Shown here: piece after piece, positions 53,674 to 61,775 of the stretch
How positions within the stretch are numbered: position 1 is the first letter of the stretch
Layout: every line of letters starts with the position of its first letter
Source of the DNA: Streptomyces sp. NBC_00878
GTDB taxonomy: Bacteria; Actinomycetota; Actinomycetes; Streptomycetales; Streptomycetaceae
Direction of reading: 5' to 3'
DNA length: 64,000 nucleotides
Assembly (NCBI RefSeq): GCF_026341515.1
Contig: NZ_JAPEOK010000001.1
Location: 1,426,001 to 1,490,000, forward strand
The notes under the pieces: generated by a model
The model's database searches: none
Seen by the model: the letters and a program-made list of their open reading frames with translations, nothing else
What the model was told of the DNA's origin: nothing
Program-made: the position numbers and the translations under genes

Positions 53674-54612
53674 GTGCAGGACCCCACGCCCATCGCCGTC
53701 GGCATCGACGTGGGCGGCACGAAGACGCATCTCCGCGCCGAGGCCGGGGGAAACCCCGGCCCCGGGCAGAGTCCGGTCGCCGATCAGGTGCGTACGAGCG
53801 CCGATCACGTGCGTTCGAGCAGTGGCTGGCGGCCCCACGATCCCGCGTCCGCCGCCGCGTGGCTGGCCGCGCTGATCGGCGACGCGTTGCCCCAGCACAC
53901 CCGCCCGGCCGCGGTGGCCGTCGGCGGGCACGCCTGTGAGACGCCTCGCCAGTGCGAGGAGATCCGCTCCGCACTCCATACTCTTCTCGGTGTCCCCTGC
54001 CTCGTCGTGGGCGACGCCGAACTCCTCGTGCCCGCCGCGGGCCTGGACAAGGGTGTCGGTCTCGTCGCCGGCACCGGTTCGGTCGCGGTGGGACGACGGC
54101 CCGACGGAGGCCCGATCCAGGTCGGCGGCTGGGGCGCGGTACTCGGCGACGAGGGCGGCTCGGCCGGTCTCGTACGCGAGGCCGCGCGGGCCGTCTGGGC
54201 GGCACATGACCGCGGCGATCCGCCGGATGCCCTCGCGGCCCGGCTGATCGCCGCCTTGGACGTTCCCGAAGTCCCCGCGCTGGGCGCGGCGTTGGAGAGC
54301 GCGGCCCAGCCGTCCGCCGAGTGGGGGCGGCACGCGCCCAGTGTGTTCGCGGCGGCCGAGGACGGTTCGCCGCTCGCCCGCCGGGTGATCGCCGACGGCG
54401 GCCGCGCGCTGGCGTCGCTCGTCGTACGGCTCGCCCGGCGCGGTGTTCCCGTGGACGACGTGGTGGTGGCGGGCAGCACGGTGCTCGTCCAGCCCGCGCT
54501 GTACGGGGCGTTCACCGACGCGCTCGCCGAAGCGCTGCCGTCGGCGCGGCCCCGGCCGCTGCGCGTACCGCCGGTGGCGGGCGCCGTGGCGCTGGCGCGG
54601 TCGCTGCTGTGA
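53674..54612 (+). CDS. BadF/BadG/BcrA/BcrD-type ATPase, GlcNAc-kinase-like
   Basis: 312 residues. Seen: N-terminal ATPase phosphate motif GIDVGGTKTHL, AVGGHA, VVGDAELLV, GLVAGTGSVA and a C-terminal adenosine motif VVVAGSTVLVQPAL, matching the N-acetylglucosamine-kinase branch of the family. GTG 53674 has AGAGG four bases upstream. Probably phosphorylates an amino sugar or sugar taken up by the adjacent ABC importer and sensed by ROK (inference). Confidence 0.88.
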   Translation: MQDPTPIAVGIDVGGTKTHLRAEAGGNPGPGQSPVADQVRTSADHVRSSSGWRPHDPASAAAWLAALIGDALPQHTRPAAVAVGGHACETPRQCEEIRSALHTLLGVPCLVVGDAELLVPAAGLDKGVGLVAGTGSVAVGRRPDGGPIQVGGWGAVLGDEGGSAGLVREAARAVWAAHDRGDPPDALAARLIAALDVPEVPALGAALESAAQPSAEWGRHAPSVFAAAEDGSPLARRVIADGGRALASLVVRLARRGVPVDDVVVAGSTVLVQPALYGAFTDALAEALPSARPRPLRVPPVAGAVALARSLL

Positions 54613-54756
54613 GTTCCGTGCGTGCCCGCCCGAGGGCCCGATCCGGTTCCAGGACCGCCGAGTTGACCACTCCAGGGTGAGTCAACGGGTTCAAGTCGCG
54701 TTCGCCGCTTTCGCGTTCATCCCTTCCGTCGCAACTCCAGAAGGAGAGGCACCTTC

Positions 54757-56694
54757 ATGCCCGGTGCGCAATCCCGTCCCCCTCGTGACAGATCCGGTGT
54801 CGACCGGCGGGTGTTCCTGCGGACGTCCGTGGGTGTCTCGGCCGGACTGGTCGCGGGCCCCGCGGTGGTGGCCTGGCCAGCGCCCACGGCCTCGGCCTCC
54901 GTGAACGCGTCGGCCGCCTCGACCGTCTCGACCGCCTTCGTGGACTCGTACACCACGAACGTCATCGGGAACCTCACGTCCGAGACCAACGCGGCCGTGC
55001 ACATCCTCGACGGCTTCGCGCGGATCTGGAAGACGGGCACGGCCTGGAACACCGGCACCCCGCTCATGCCCGAGACCCTGCGCGCCAACATGCGGTACTG
55101 CGCGCGCGTCACCCGGCGCCGCACGGAGGCCGAGGCGCGGACGGCCTTCATCCAGGACCGCCAGCACCAGAGTTACGCGGTGATCGCCGGCCTCGGGCCG
55201 CTCGCCGACCTGTACCGGAGCGGGGCCAAGGCCGTCACCGGCATCACCTCGGCGCCGGACGGCATCCCGGCGGGCAAGATCAACGACACGCTCCCGGCCG
55301 ACGCGCCCGCGGGCTCCGCGCTGGGCGCCGGTTCCTACACCTCGGACCTGGGCAAGGTCGCCGAGCTGGTCGACACGGTGCGCGGCCCGTTCGCGTCGAG
55401 CAACCCCTCCAAGCTCGCCTACCAGTACCCGCGTCCGTGGCGCATGAACGAGGACAGCGAGGTCGTCGACACGGGGAGGACCGACGAACTGGGCTTCCCC
55501 GTCTACGAGTCGGACGTCGTGGTCGTCCCGCAGCTGCTGCGGCAGCGGGGCTCCGACCCGGCCGACGACGGCGGCTTCAGCAGCGGCCACACGAACGCCT
55601 TCTATCTGGCGGCGCTGGCCATGGCGTACGCGGTCCCCGAGCGGTTCCAGGAACTGGTGGCCCGCGCCTCCGAGCTGGCCCACACCCGCATCGTGGCGGG
55701 CATGCACAACACCGTGGACGTGGTCGGCGGCCGGGTCCTCGCCACGGCCCTCGCGGCGGCGGCGCTCGCCGACCCGAAGAACGCCGACCTCAAGTCGGCG
55801 GCCCGCGCCCAGGCCTCCGCGTACTTCCAGGAGCGGACCGGCACGACCGCGGACACCCTGTACGCGTACGCGCACTCGGCGGGCCGCGACACCGACCCGT
55901 ACGCGGACCGGTCCGCCAACTGGGCAGCGGTGCGGCCCAGGTTGACGTACGTCCTGCCCAAGGGGCACGCGCACGATCACCGCATGACCGTGCCGAAGGG
56001 TGCCGAGGTCCTGCTGGAGACACGTCTGCCGTACCTCACGGCGGCCCAGCGGCGCGAGGTGCTGCGGACGACCGCACTGCCCGCCGGTTACGTCCTGCTG
56101 GACGGCTTCGAGCAGTGGGGGCGGCTGAACCTCTTCGCCGCCGTCGACGGGTACGGGGCCTTCGACACGGATGTGCGCGTCGCACTGGATGCCGCGGCCG
56201 GTGGTTTCGGCGCCGCGGACATCTGGCGCAACGACATCGGTGGCCGGGGCGCGCTCGTCAAGCTCGGCACCGGCGCGCTGACGCTCACCGGCGACAACGC
56301 TTACTCCGGCGGCAGCACGGTGGAGGAGGGGGTCCTCGCGACCGGTTCGGCGGACGCGCTCGGCTGTGGTGATGTGTGGGTGAACGGCGGTGCGCTGCGG
56401 GTTGCTTCGCCGCTGCGGGTGGGGGGCTCGTACGTCCAGGCGTCCGGTACGACGCTCGACGTCACGCTCGGCGGGGGTCGCGTACCCGCCCTGAAGGTGA
56501 GCCGACGGGTGCTGCTCGACCGGGGCGCCGAGCTCGTCGTACGGCTCGACGACTCCCTCCGTCCGAGGCGGGGTGCCGTCCTGCCCGTGATCGAGAACCG
56601 GGCTCTGCGGGGGCGGTTCGGAAGCGTCACTGTGGACGGGTTTCATGCCGAGCCGGTGTTCACGGCGCGGGGGCTGTCCGTGCGGCTCGCGTAA
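54757..56694 (+). CDS. Secreted PAP2 phosphatase fused to autotransporter-type beta-strand repeat
   Basis: 645 residues. Seen: Tat leader DRRVFLRTSVGVSAG (~16-30). PAP2 motifs are in order: KLAYQYPRP (Lys222...Arg-Pro ~230), SSGH (~275-278) and TRIVAGMHNTVD (Arg311, His317, Asp321). Residues ~500-535 (LVKLGTGALTLTGDNAYSGG and continuation) match the autotransporter-associated beta-strand repeat. The rest of the C-terminus is beta-rich. It acts outside the cell as an acid phosphatase or related hydrolase. Such repeats are typical of Gram-negative type V passengers; in an actinomycete they probably form a short beta-helix stalk. Confidence 0.85.
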   Translation: MPGAQSRPPRDRSGVDRRVFLRTSVGVSAGLVAGPAVVAWPAPTASASVNASAASTVSTAFVDSYTTNVIGNLTSETNAAVHILDGFARIWKTGTAWNTGTPLMPETLRANMRYCARVTRRRTEAEARTAFIQDRQHQSYAVIAGLGPLADLYRSGAKAVTGITSAPDGIPAGKINDTLPADAPAGSALGAGSYTSDLGKVAELVDTVRGPFASSNPSKLAYQYPRPWRMNEDSEVVDTGRTDELGFPVYESDVVVVPQLLRQRGSDPADDGGFSSGHTNAFYLAALAMAYAVPERFQELVARASELAHTRIVAGMHNTVDVVGGRVLATALAAAALADPKNADLKSAARAQASAYFQERTGTTADTLYAYAHSAGRDTDPYADRSANWAAVRPRLTYVLPKGHAHDHRMTVPKGAEVLLETRLPYLTAAQRREVLRTTALPAGYVLLDGFEQWGRLNLFAAVDGYGAFDTDVRVALDAAAGGFGAADIWRNDIGGRGALVKLGTGALTLTGDNAYSGGSTVEEGVLATGSADALGCGDVWVNGGALRVASPLRVGGSYVQASGTTLDVTLGGGRVPALKVSRRVLLDRGAELVVRLDDSLRPRRGAVLPVIENRALRGRFGSVTVDGFHAEPVFTARGLSVRLA

Positions 56695-56703
56695 CCGCTG
56701 CCG

Positions 56704-56745
56704 GCGGAGCGCTCCGCGATCACGCTCCGCTGGGAGCGCGGTGAT
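56704..56745. terminator. GC-rich hairpins after the PAP2 gene
   Basis: The palindrome GCGGAGCGCTCCGC (56704-56717) is followed by a stem ATCACGCTCC / GGGAGCG-GGTGAT. Lies between convergent genes, so more likely terminator than operator. Confidence 0.55.
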
Positions 56746-56781
56746 GTGTCTGCCGGTCAGTGGGGGCTGGTCGCGCCCACG

Positions 56782-56821
56782 ATGGGGGTCCCCCCGCTCG
56801 AGCGAAGCCGAGAGTGGGGGG
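56782..56821 (-). repeat. Copy C of the GC-rich repeat (inverted)
   Basis: Reverse complement of copies A and B (CTCGAGCGAAGCCGAGA core) between the PAP2 gene and the ATP-grasp ligase. Confidence 0.85.
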
Positions 56822-56898
56822 AGGAGCCGCAAAACGTCACAGCCCCGCGCCCCTGAAGGGCGCGTCGGCGCCGGGGCCCGACCCGGCGCCGACGTGCG

Positions 56899-57888
56899 TC
56901 AGTGGCCCTCCACCAACCACGCCCTTTCCCCGTTGGACGGTGTGGTCCTCGGGACCGGGGCCGCCAGCCAGTCGGCGACCGTGCGTGCGATGGGCTGGCC
57001 CGAATCGATCTGGACGAATCCGAACTGGCCGGACTGGTTGCACTCCAGGAACCACCACATGCCGTCGGCGTCCTCGGCGAAGTCGAAAGCGCCGTAGGCC
57101 AGTTCGGCCTCCCGGAGATAGGTGACCACGCCGGCGGCGACGCACGACGGTACGTCGGCGGGGCGCCACGGCGCGTCGGAGGTGGCGAACCGTACGTCCA
57201 CCTCGTCGGGGTCGGCGACCGGGTCGACCGCCTTGCGGGCGGCGTGGATCCGGTCGCCGACACAGGTCAGTCTGATGTCGGCCCGCTTGGCCACCCGCCG
57301 TTGGAGCAGGGTCGGGCCGTAGGCGACGGCCGCGAAGTCCGTGTCGGGCGCGACCCGGCTGGTGGGCACCGCTCTGGGCGGCTCCTGCGGGTGCGCGCCC
57401 GACACGGGCTTGACCACCAGATCCGGGAAGCGCTCCGCGAAGTCGCGGGCGGCCTGCGGGAACGTGGTGATCAGGGTGGCGGGTACGGGAAGGCGGCTGC
57501 GCTGGGCGAGGTGGAGCTGCCAGGGCTTGTGGCGGGCCCGGCGAGCCGCGTCGGGGTGGTTCATCCAGCGCGCGCCGGTGGAACGCAGCATGCCGTAGAG
57601 CGCCTGCGCGGACTCCTCGCTCAGCCAGTCCGAGGGCTCGGCGACCCGGCTCGCGGGCACGCCGGGCCTGCGGACCCAGACCGACCGCAGCCCGTTCATG
57701 CTCACCAGCCGGCCGCCGACGGACAGGTGTCCGCGGAAGGCGCCGTGCACGTACTCCCCCGACAGGGCCACCGGGCCCGGCAGGTCCGCGGGGTCGAGGC
57801 GGACGACCGGGACGCCACTCCCGTCCAGCTCCGCCACCACCATGTCCGCGGTCACATCCTGTTCGCACGTCAGGATCAGAACCGTCAT
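56899..57888 (-). CDS. ATP-grasp ligase for RiPP (graspetide) maturation
   Basis: 329 residues, ATP-grasp fold, cytoplasmic. Seen: an N-terminal pre-ATP-grasp domain (MTVLILTCEQDVTADMVV), the ATP-binding lysine strand LVVKPVSGA, and the C-terminal metal-binding WWFLECNQSGQFGFVQ with E-x-N. This matches the MvdD/TgmB-type peptide maturases, which form ester or amide links between Asp/Glu and Ser/Thr/Lys side chains of a precursor. It follows the precursor gene by 15 bp. No methyltransferase or transporter is adjacent; the next gene is the convergent PAP2 phosphatase. Confidence 0.88.
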   Translation of the reverse strand: MTVLILTCEQDVTADMVVAELDGSGVPVVRLDPADLPGPVALSGEYVHGAFRGHLSVGGRLVSMNGLRSVWVRRPGVPASRVAEPSDWLSEESAQALYGMLRSTGARWMNHPDAARRARHKPWQLHLAQRSRLPVPATLITTFPQAARDFAERFPDLVVKPVSGAHPQEPPRAVPTSRVAPDTDFAAVAYGPTLLQRRVAKRADIRLTCVGDRIHAARKAVDPVADPDEVDVRFATSDAPWRPADVPSCVAAGVVTYLREAELAYGAFDFAEDADGMWWFLECNQSGQFGFVQIDSGQPIARTVADWLAAPVPRTTPSNGERAWLVEGH

Positions 57889-57903
57889 CGTCGCGGTCCG
57901 GCC

Positions 57904-58095
57904 TCAGTCGTCGAAGTGGGTCTTCGAGCCCGCCGTGGAGGTAGTGGCCCCCAACTCCCGCAACACGGCGTAGTCATGAGCGGCGAGCCGCCCGTCAGGG
58001 AGCACGTTCAACTGCAGTCTGGAGTCATAGGCATACGGAACGCTGACCTCCAACTGCTGGGCCGGACGGGCGTAGTTGAGCGCGAACGGTCGCAT
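57904..58095 (-). CDS. Putative ATP-grasp-modified RiPP precursor
   Basis: 63 residues. ATG 58095 is preceded by AAGGAGA at 4-5 bases and opens the family-type leader MRPFALNYARP. The open frame continues upstream but has no such signal. The C-terminal tail TTSTAGSKTHFDD (51-63) offers hydroxyl donors Thr51, Thr52, Ser53, Thr54, Ser57, Thr59, amine Lys58 and acceptors Asp62, Asp63. It belongs with the TgmA-type precursor class of graspetides. The 12-bp gap and shared strand make the ligase its dedicated partner. Confidence 0.88.
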   Translation of the reverse strand: MRPFALNYARPAQQLEVSVPYAYDSRLQLNVLPDGRLAAHDYAVLRELGATTSTAGSKTHFDD

Positions 58096-58133
58096 CGGTT
58101 CTCCTTGCTCGGTGCGAACCCGGTGAAGCGGAT

Positions 58134-58153
58134 CGTGACGCTCCGGCGTCACG
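58134..58153 (-). promoter_or_regulatory. Hairpin in the RiPP precursor leader
   Basis: 8-bp perfect stem with TCCG loop, 38 bp before the precursor start. Could be an operator or an RNA hairpin. Confidence 0.55.
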
Positions 58154-58232
58154 TCGCCTGACAGGTTTGCAGGGCTTCCACGGAGATATACGAATCGAAC
58201 AGGCGAATGGTTGCCTCACGCAGCGTAGTCAT

Positions 58233-58249
58233 CGGACCAATACGGTCCG
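58233..58249. promoter_or_regulatory. Palindrome CGGACC-N5-GGTCCG
   Basis: 6-bp perfect arms, 138 bp before the precursor start, near where its promoter would lie. Confidence 0.45.
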
Positions 58250-58280
58250 TGACGTGATCCGGCTGGGCCGATCCTCCGTG

Positions 58281-58306
58281 CATAGGACACCCATTCGCCT
58301 CCTATG
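58281..58306. promoter_or_regulatory. Palindrome CATAGGA-N12-TCCTATG
   Basis: 7-bp perfect arms separated by 12 bp; AT-richer than the surroundings. Candidate operator for either divergent gene. Confidence 0.45.
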
Positions 58307-58683
58307 ACGCACACCCCGGGGTTATGGATCCGGGGTCGAGCCGCAGTTCAGCGCACTGGCGCACACCTTCGTCCATCGAACGCCCCGCACGCCCTTGACG
58401 TGCCCGGGAGCCGGCAGCGCTTGAACTCGCCGGTCCACGGGTCGTCGTACATGTCCGGCCGGGGCCGTAAATTTCATTCGGAGGACACCCCCCTCACAGC
58501 TACTCTCGTAGCGCTTCCCGATCTCCCCGCCCCGTCGCCGACACATCGCCGGCACACCGCGGAGCCCTTGCCGACCCCTCACGGAGCCCTCACCGAGCCC
58601 CTGCCGGCCTCATACTGAAGTCCCGCTCCGGCCTGTTTTCAACCCATTTTTGTCCCGTTCCGACCGTCAACCGGAGGCAGCCC

Positions 58684-59904
58684 ATGGATCAGTTGCAGCA
58701 AGAAGTGGATCCGGCCGAGGTCGGTCTGGACCCGGTGGCGCTGGACCGTCTCGACCGGTTCTTCGCCCGCCGCGTGGACGACGGTCTGCTCCCCGGGTAC
58801 CTCATTTCCGTGGCTCGTCACGGCCGAGTCGCGCATCTCACGTCGTACGGCCTGCGCGACCGGGAGGCCGGCATTCCGGTCACGGCGGACACGGTGTGGC
58901 GGCTCTACTCGATGACCAAGCCGGTGGTGTCCGTCGCCGCGCTGATGCTGCACGAGGAGGGCCTGCTCGACCTCGACACCCCCGTCTCCCGCCATCTTCC
59001 GGCCTTCGCCGACCCCCAGGTCTACGAGAGCGGCACGGGCGACGACATCAGGACCCGCCCGGCCGAGGGCCCCATCCTGGTCCGGCACCTCCTGACCCAC
59101 ACCGCGGGTCTGACCCTCGGCGCGTACCGCACCCACCCCGTGGACGGCCTCTACCTGGCCGCGGGCGTCGAGATCCAGGCGCCGAAGGACGCGGACCTCG
59201 CCGAGGCCTGCGAGGTGTACGCGAGTCTGCCGCTCCAGTTCGAGCCGGGTACCGAGTGGAACTACTCGGTCGCGACCAATGTGATCGGACGGCTCATCGA
59301 GGTGGTGACGGGCCGTCCGCTGGACGCGTTCCTCACCGAGCGGATCTTCGCGCCGCTCGGGATGACGGACACCGGCTTCTGGGTCTCCGGAGAGCGGGCG
59401 GACCGGCTGGCCGTCCTCTACGAGGAGGGCCAGGACGGCAGGATCGCCCCGATCCCGGGCCCGCCGGTGCGCGAGCGCCCGCGCCTGCTCTCCGGCACCG
59501 GCGGGCTGGTGGGGACGGCCCGCGACTACCACCGCTTCATGGAGTTCCTCCGCCGGCGCGGCGAACTCGACGGCGCCCGGCTGCTGTCCCCCAAGGCCGT
59601 GGACACCATGGCCGCCAACCACCTCCCCGCCGACCTCCACGTCTTCGGCAGCAAGCCCATCCACGGACAGCCGGGCAACGCGGGCCTCGGCTTCGGCCTC
59701 GGCGTCTCGGTCGTGGTGGACGCGGACCGCACTCAGTCCCCGGAGAGCGAGGGGTCGTACGGCTGGAGCGGCGCGGGCGGTACGACGTTCTGGGTCGACC
59801 CTCGCAACGATCTGACCGTGCAGTTCATGGCGCAGCTGCGGCCTGCGGGGATGCTGTCCTTCCACGAGCTGAAGGGGTTCGTGCACGAGCCGCTCGGCGG
59901 CTGA
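58684..59904 (+). CDS. Serine hydrolase, beta-lactamase class C / esterase EstB-like
   Basis: 406 residues, no signal peptide. Seen: nucleophile motif SMTK (Ser-x-x-Lys) near 77, Tyr motif NYSVATNVIG near 196, and LLTHTAGLT. A C-terminal WSGAGGTTFWVDP segment takes the place of the KTG box. This family includes esterases and D-aminopeptidases. Preceded by GGAGGCAGCCC. Acts on a small ester or amide in the cytoplasm; role with the divergent RiPP unclear. Confidence 0.9.
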   Translation: MDQLQQEVDPAEVGLDPVALDRLDRFFARRVDDGLLPGYLISVARHGRVAHLTSYGLRDREAGIPVTADTVWRLYSMTKPVVSVAALMLHEEGLLDLDTPVSRHLPAFADPQVYESGTGDDIRTRPAEGPILVRHLLTHTAGLTLGAYRTHPVDGLYLAAGVEIQAPKDADLAEACEVYASLPLQFEPGTEWNYSVATNVIGRLIEVVTGRPLDAFLTERIFAPLGMTDTGFWVSGERADRLAVLYEEGQDGRIAPIPGPPVRERPRLLSGTGGLVGTARDYHRFMEFLRRRGELDGARLLSPKAVDTMAANHLPADLHVFGSKPIHGQPGNAGLGFGLGVSVVVDADRTQSPESEGSYGWSGAGGTTFWVDPRNDLTVQFMAQLRPAGMLSFHELKGFVHEPLGG

Positions 59905-60039
59905 GCCGGTCGCTCACAGGACAGCCCCCGCTCCCGGACCTCGAAAGCAAGGAATCTGCAAGCGCCCGGCAAGGACACCGTCCAGCCGGGCGGGAAGGAC
60001 GTCCCCCGACGAAATCGGCTGTACGACACGGGGGATGTC

Positions 60040-61266
60040 ATGTCGGCATTCAGTACGTCCACGGGGTCCGGGAGGCCCCCTGTCCGTCAGTGGCTGACGC
60101 TGACCGGACGCAAGACCGTCCTGGTGGTCGCGCACACCGTGACCTACGGGAAGAGGCTCCTCGACGTGGTCTCGTTGCTGGAGTCGGACCTGCGGGTCCA
60201 GGTGGTGTTCACGGTTCCGCCGCACGAACTCGGCGACGGGGCCGCTCGGTTCCTGCGCCGGTCGGGCAGCGCAGTGCTGCCTTGGGAGGAGGCCGTGCGC
60301 ATGGACTTCGACCTGGCCCTCGCGGCGGGGCCACGCGCCATGGAGGAGGTACGCGCCCAGGTGGTGCTCCTGCCGCACGGGGCGAACTTCCTGAAGCGCC
60401 TCGTCGGAGCCGCGGACTGCCAGGTTCTGGGACTCAGGCGGGAGGACGTGCTGCTCGGCGGGAGAGTGCCCGCCGCGGTGGTCCTCGCGCACGAGGACGA
60501 CCTCGGTGAGCTGGCGCGGACCTGCCCGGAGGCGCTCGGGGCAGCCCGTATGGTGGGTGATCCCGTACGCGACCGCATCGCGGCCAGCCTTCCCGTGCGG
60601 GACGTCTACCGCCGGGCGCTCGGGCTCGACGAGGGACGAGAACTCATCGCCGTGACCTCCACCTGGGGCCCGGATTCGGTGTTCGCCCGGTTCGAGATGC
60701 TGCTGCCCCGTCTGATGGACGAGGCACGCGGTACCGCGCAGAGACTCGTCGTACTCGTCCATCCCAATGTGTGGTCGGGGCACGGTTCCCGGCAGGTCCG
60801 GGCGTGGCTCGCCTCGTGGGCGGAACGGGGCCTCGGGGTCGTACCGCCGGACATGGACTGGCGGTCGGTGCTGTGCGCGGCGGACCTGATCATCGGCGAC
60901 CACGGTTCGGTGACCTTGTACGGGACGCTGACCCGGGCTCCGATTCTGCTCGCGGCGACCGCGGACCAGGAGATCAACCCCGCCTCGCCCGCTGCGGAAC
61001 TGGCGATGCTGGCCCCGGCACTCTCGCCGTTCCACACCCTGTCCGAGCAGTTCGCGTACGCGGCCGCCGAGTACCGCAGGCCCGCGTACGAGGCCATCGC
61101 GGCGCGGATCACGTCCGAACCGGGGCGGTTCAACCGGAACATGAGGGCACTGCTCTACCGGCTGCTCGGTCTGGGGCAGCCCGCACACGATCCGGTGACG
61201 TCCCTCCTCCCAGTGCCGGATCCGCGCCAGGTCTGGTCCGGCGCCGGGAGGGGGGTGTCGGCGTGA
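60040..61266 (+). CDS. GT-B-like protein, possibly CDP-glycerol/nucleotide-sugar enzyme
   Basis: 408 residues. Seen: beta-alpha repeats of a two-lobed Rossmann (GT-B) fold; VVLLPHGANFLKR; AVTSTWGPDSVF; and a C-terminal nucleotide-binding segment DLIIGDHGSVTLYGTL that resembles UDP-GlcNAc epimerase and CDP-glycerol glycerophosphotransferase active sites. No signal peptide. I cannot name the reaction. GTGA overlap with the next small gene implies a functional pair. Confidence 0.65.
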   Translation: MSAFSTSTGSGRPPVRQWLTLTGRKTVLVVAHTVTYGKRLLDVVSLLESDLRVQVVFTVPPHELGDGAARFLRRSGSAVLPWEEAVRMDFDLALAAGPRAMEEVRAQVVLLPHGANFLKRLVGAADCQVLGLRREDVLLGGRVPAAVVLAHEDDLGELARTCPEALGAARMVGDPVRDRIAASLPVRDVYRRALGLDEGRELIAVTSTWGPDSVFARFEMLLPRLMDEARGTAQRLVVLVHPNVWSGHGSRQVRAWLASWAERGLGVVPPDMDWRSVLCAADLIIGDHGSVTLYGTLTRAPILLAATADQEINPASPAAELAMLAPALSPFHTLSEQFAYAAAEYRRPAYEAIAARITSEPGRFNRNMRALLYRLLGLGQPAHDPVTSLLPVPDPRQVWSGAGRGVSA

Positions 61267-61775
61267 GGGCTCGGCCGGGTCACGTCTGGTCCGGGGCCTG
61301 TCTGGCCGCCGACGTCGACCGTGCCGAGAGTCGCACGGATCTCGCGGACGTCCTCCATGGCCATCGCCCGCGACGGGATGTCGGGGACGCGACGGTGGAG
61401 GCGTTGGAGCTGCTGGTCTCCCACCCGGGTTGCGCACTGGTCCTGCTGCCACTCGTCGACGGTGGCTGGGTGGCGGTCGCGCGGAGGGCCGGCTCGCCCC
61501 TGGATCTGCCCGGTTCGGTTTCCGCGGCCGTCCGGTACGCCCGGTGCACCCGGTACGCATCGGGCCGGTTCCTGTGTTCACCCGGCGGGCAGGCTGTCGA
61601 GGCGTTCCCTGAGCCGGCCGGCGTCCTCGACACTGATCGGCGCGCACAGGGCGAGGGAGCGCAGGTAGTAGTCGCGCGCGGTATCCGCGCGGCCGCTGTC
61701 CTGTGCTGTCTGCCCGAGCATTTCAAGGGTGCGGGCCCGCCAGTGGACCGACCCGGAGTGCTCGAACGTCCCTAA
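61263..61775 (+). CDS. Small unknown protein paired with the GT-B-like gene
   Basis: 170 residues if the frame is read to its stop. Starts with GTG inside the stop of the upstream gene (GTGA). The first ~100 residues (TVEALELLVSHPGCALVLLPLVDGGWVAV and around) look coding, alpha/beta. The last ~65 residues overlap the 3' end of the convergent NB-ARC gene on the other strand and may be a read-through tail. Family not recognised. Confidence 0.5.
   Translation: MRARPGHVWSGACLAADVDRAESRTDLADVLHGHRPRRDVGDATVEALELLVSHPGCALVLLPLVDGGWVAVARRAGSPLDLPGSVSAAVRYARCTRYASGRFLCSPGGQAVEAFPEPAGVLDTDRRAQGEGAQVVVARGIRAAAVLCCLPEHFKGAGPPVDRPGVLERP

Larger units (their letters stand above)
58096..58683. other. 588-bp divergent control region with three palindromes
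   Basis: Between the RiPP precursor and the serine hydrolase. It contains hairpin CGTGACGC-TCCG-GCGTCACG (58134-58153), CGGACC-AATAC-GGTCCG (58233-58249) and CATAGGA-N12-TCCTATG (58281-58306). The remainder (58307-58683) shows no gene I can support; a 104-codon frame at 58304 has poor codon use and a TTA codon. Confidence 0.6.

Noticed and set aside
56704..56717. GCGGAGCGCTCCGC as a CebR-type operator
   Set aside because: It lies between two converging gene ends and is part of a hairpin series, so terminator function is more likely.
58304..58618. 104-codon frame between RiPP and serine hydrolase
   Set aside because: Unbiased third positions, TTA codon, Pro/His-rich, no ribosome site.
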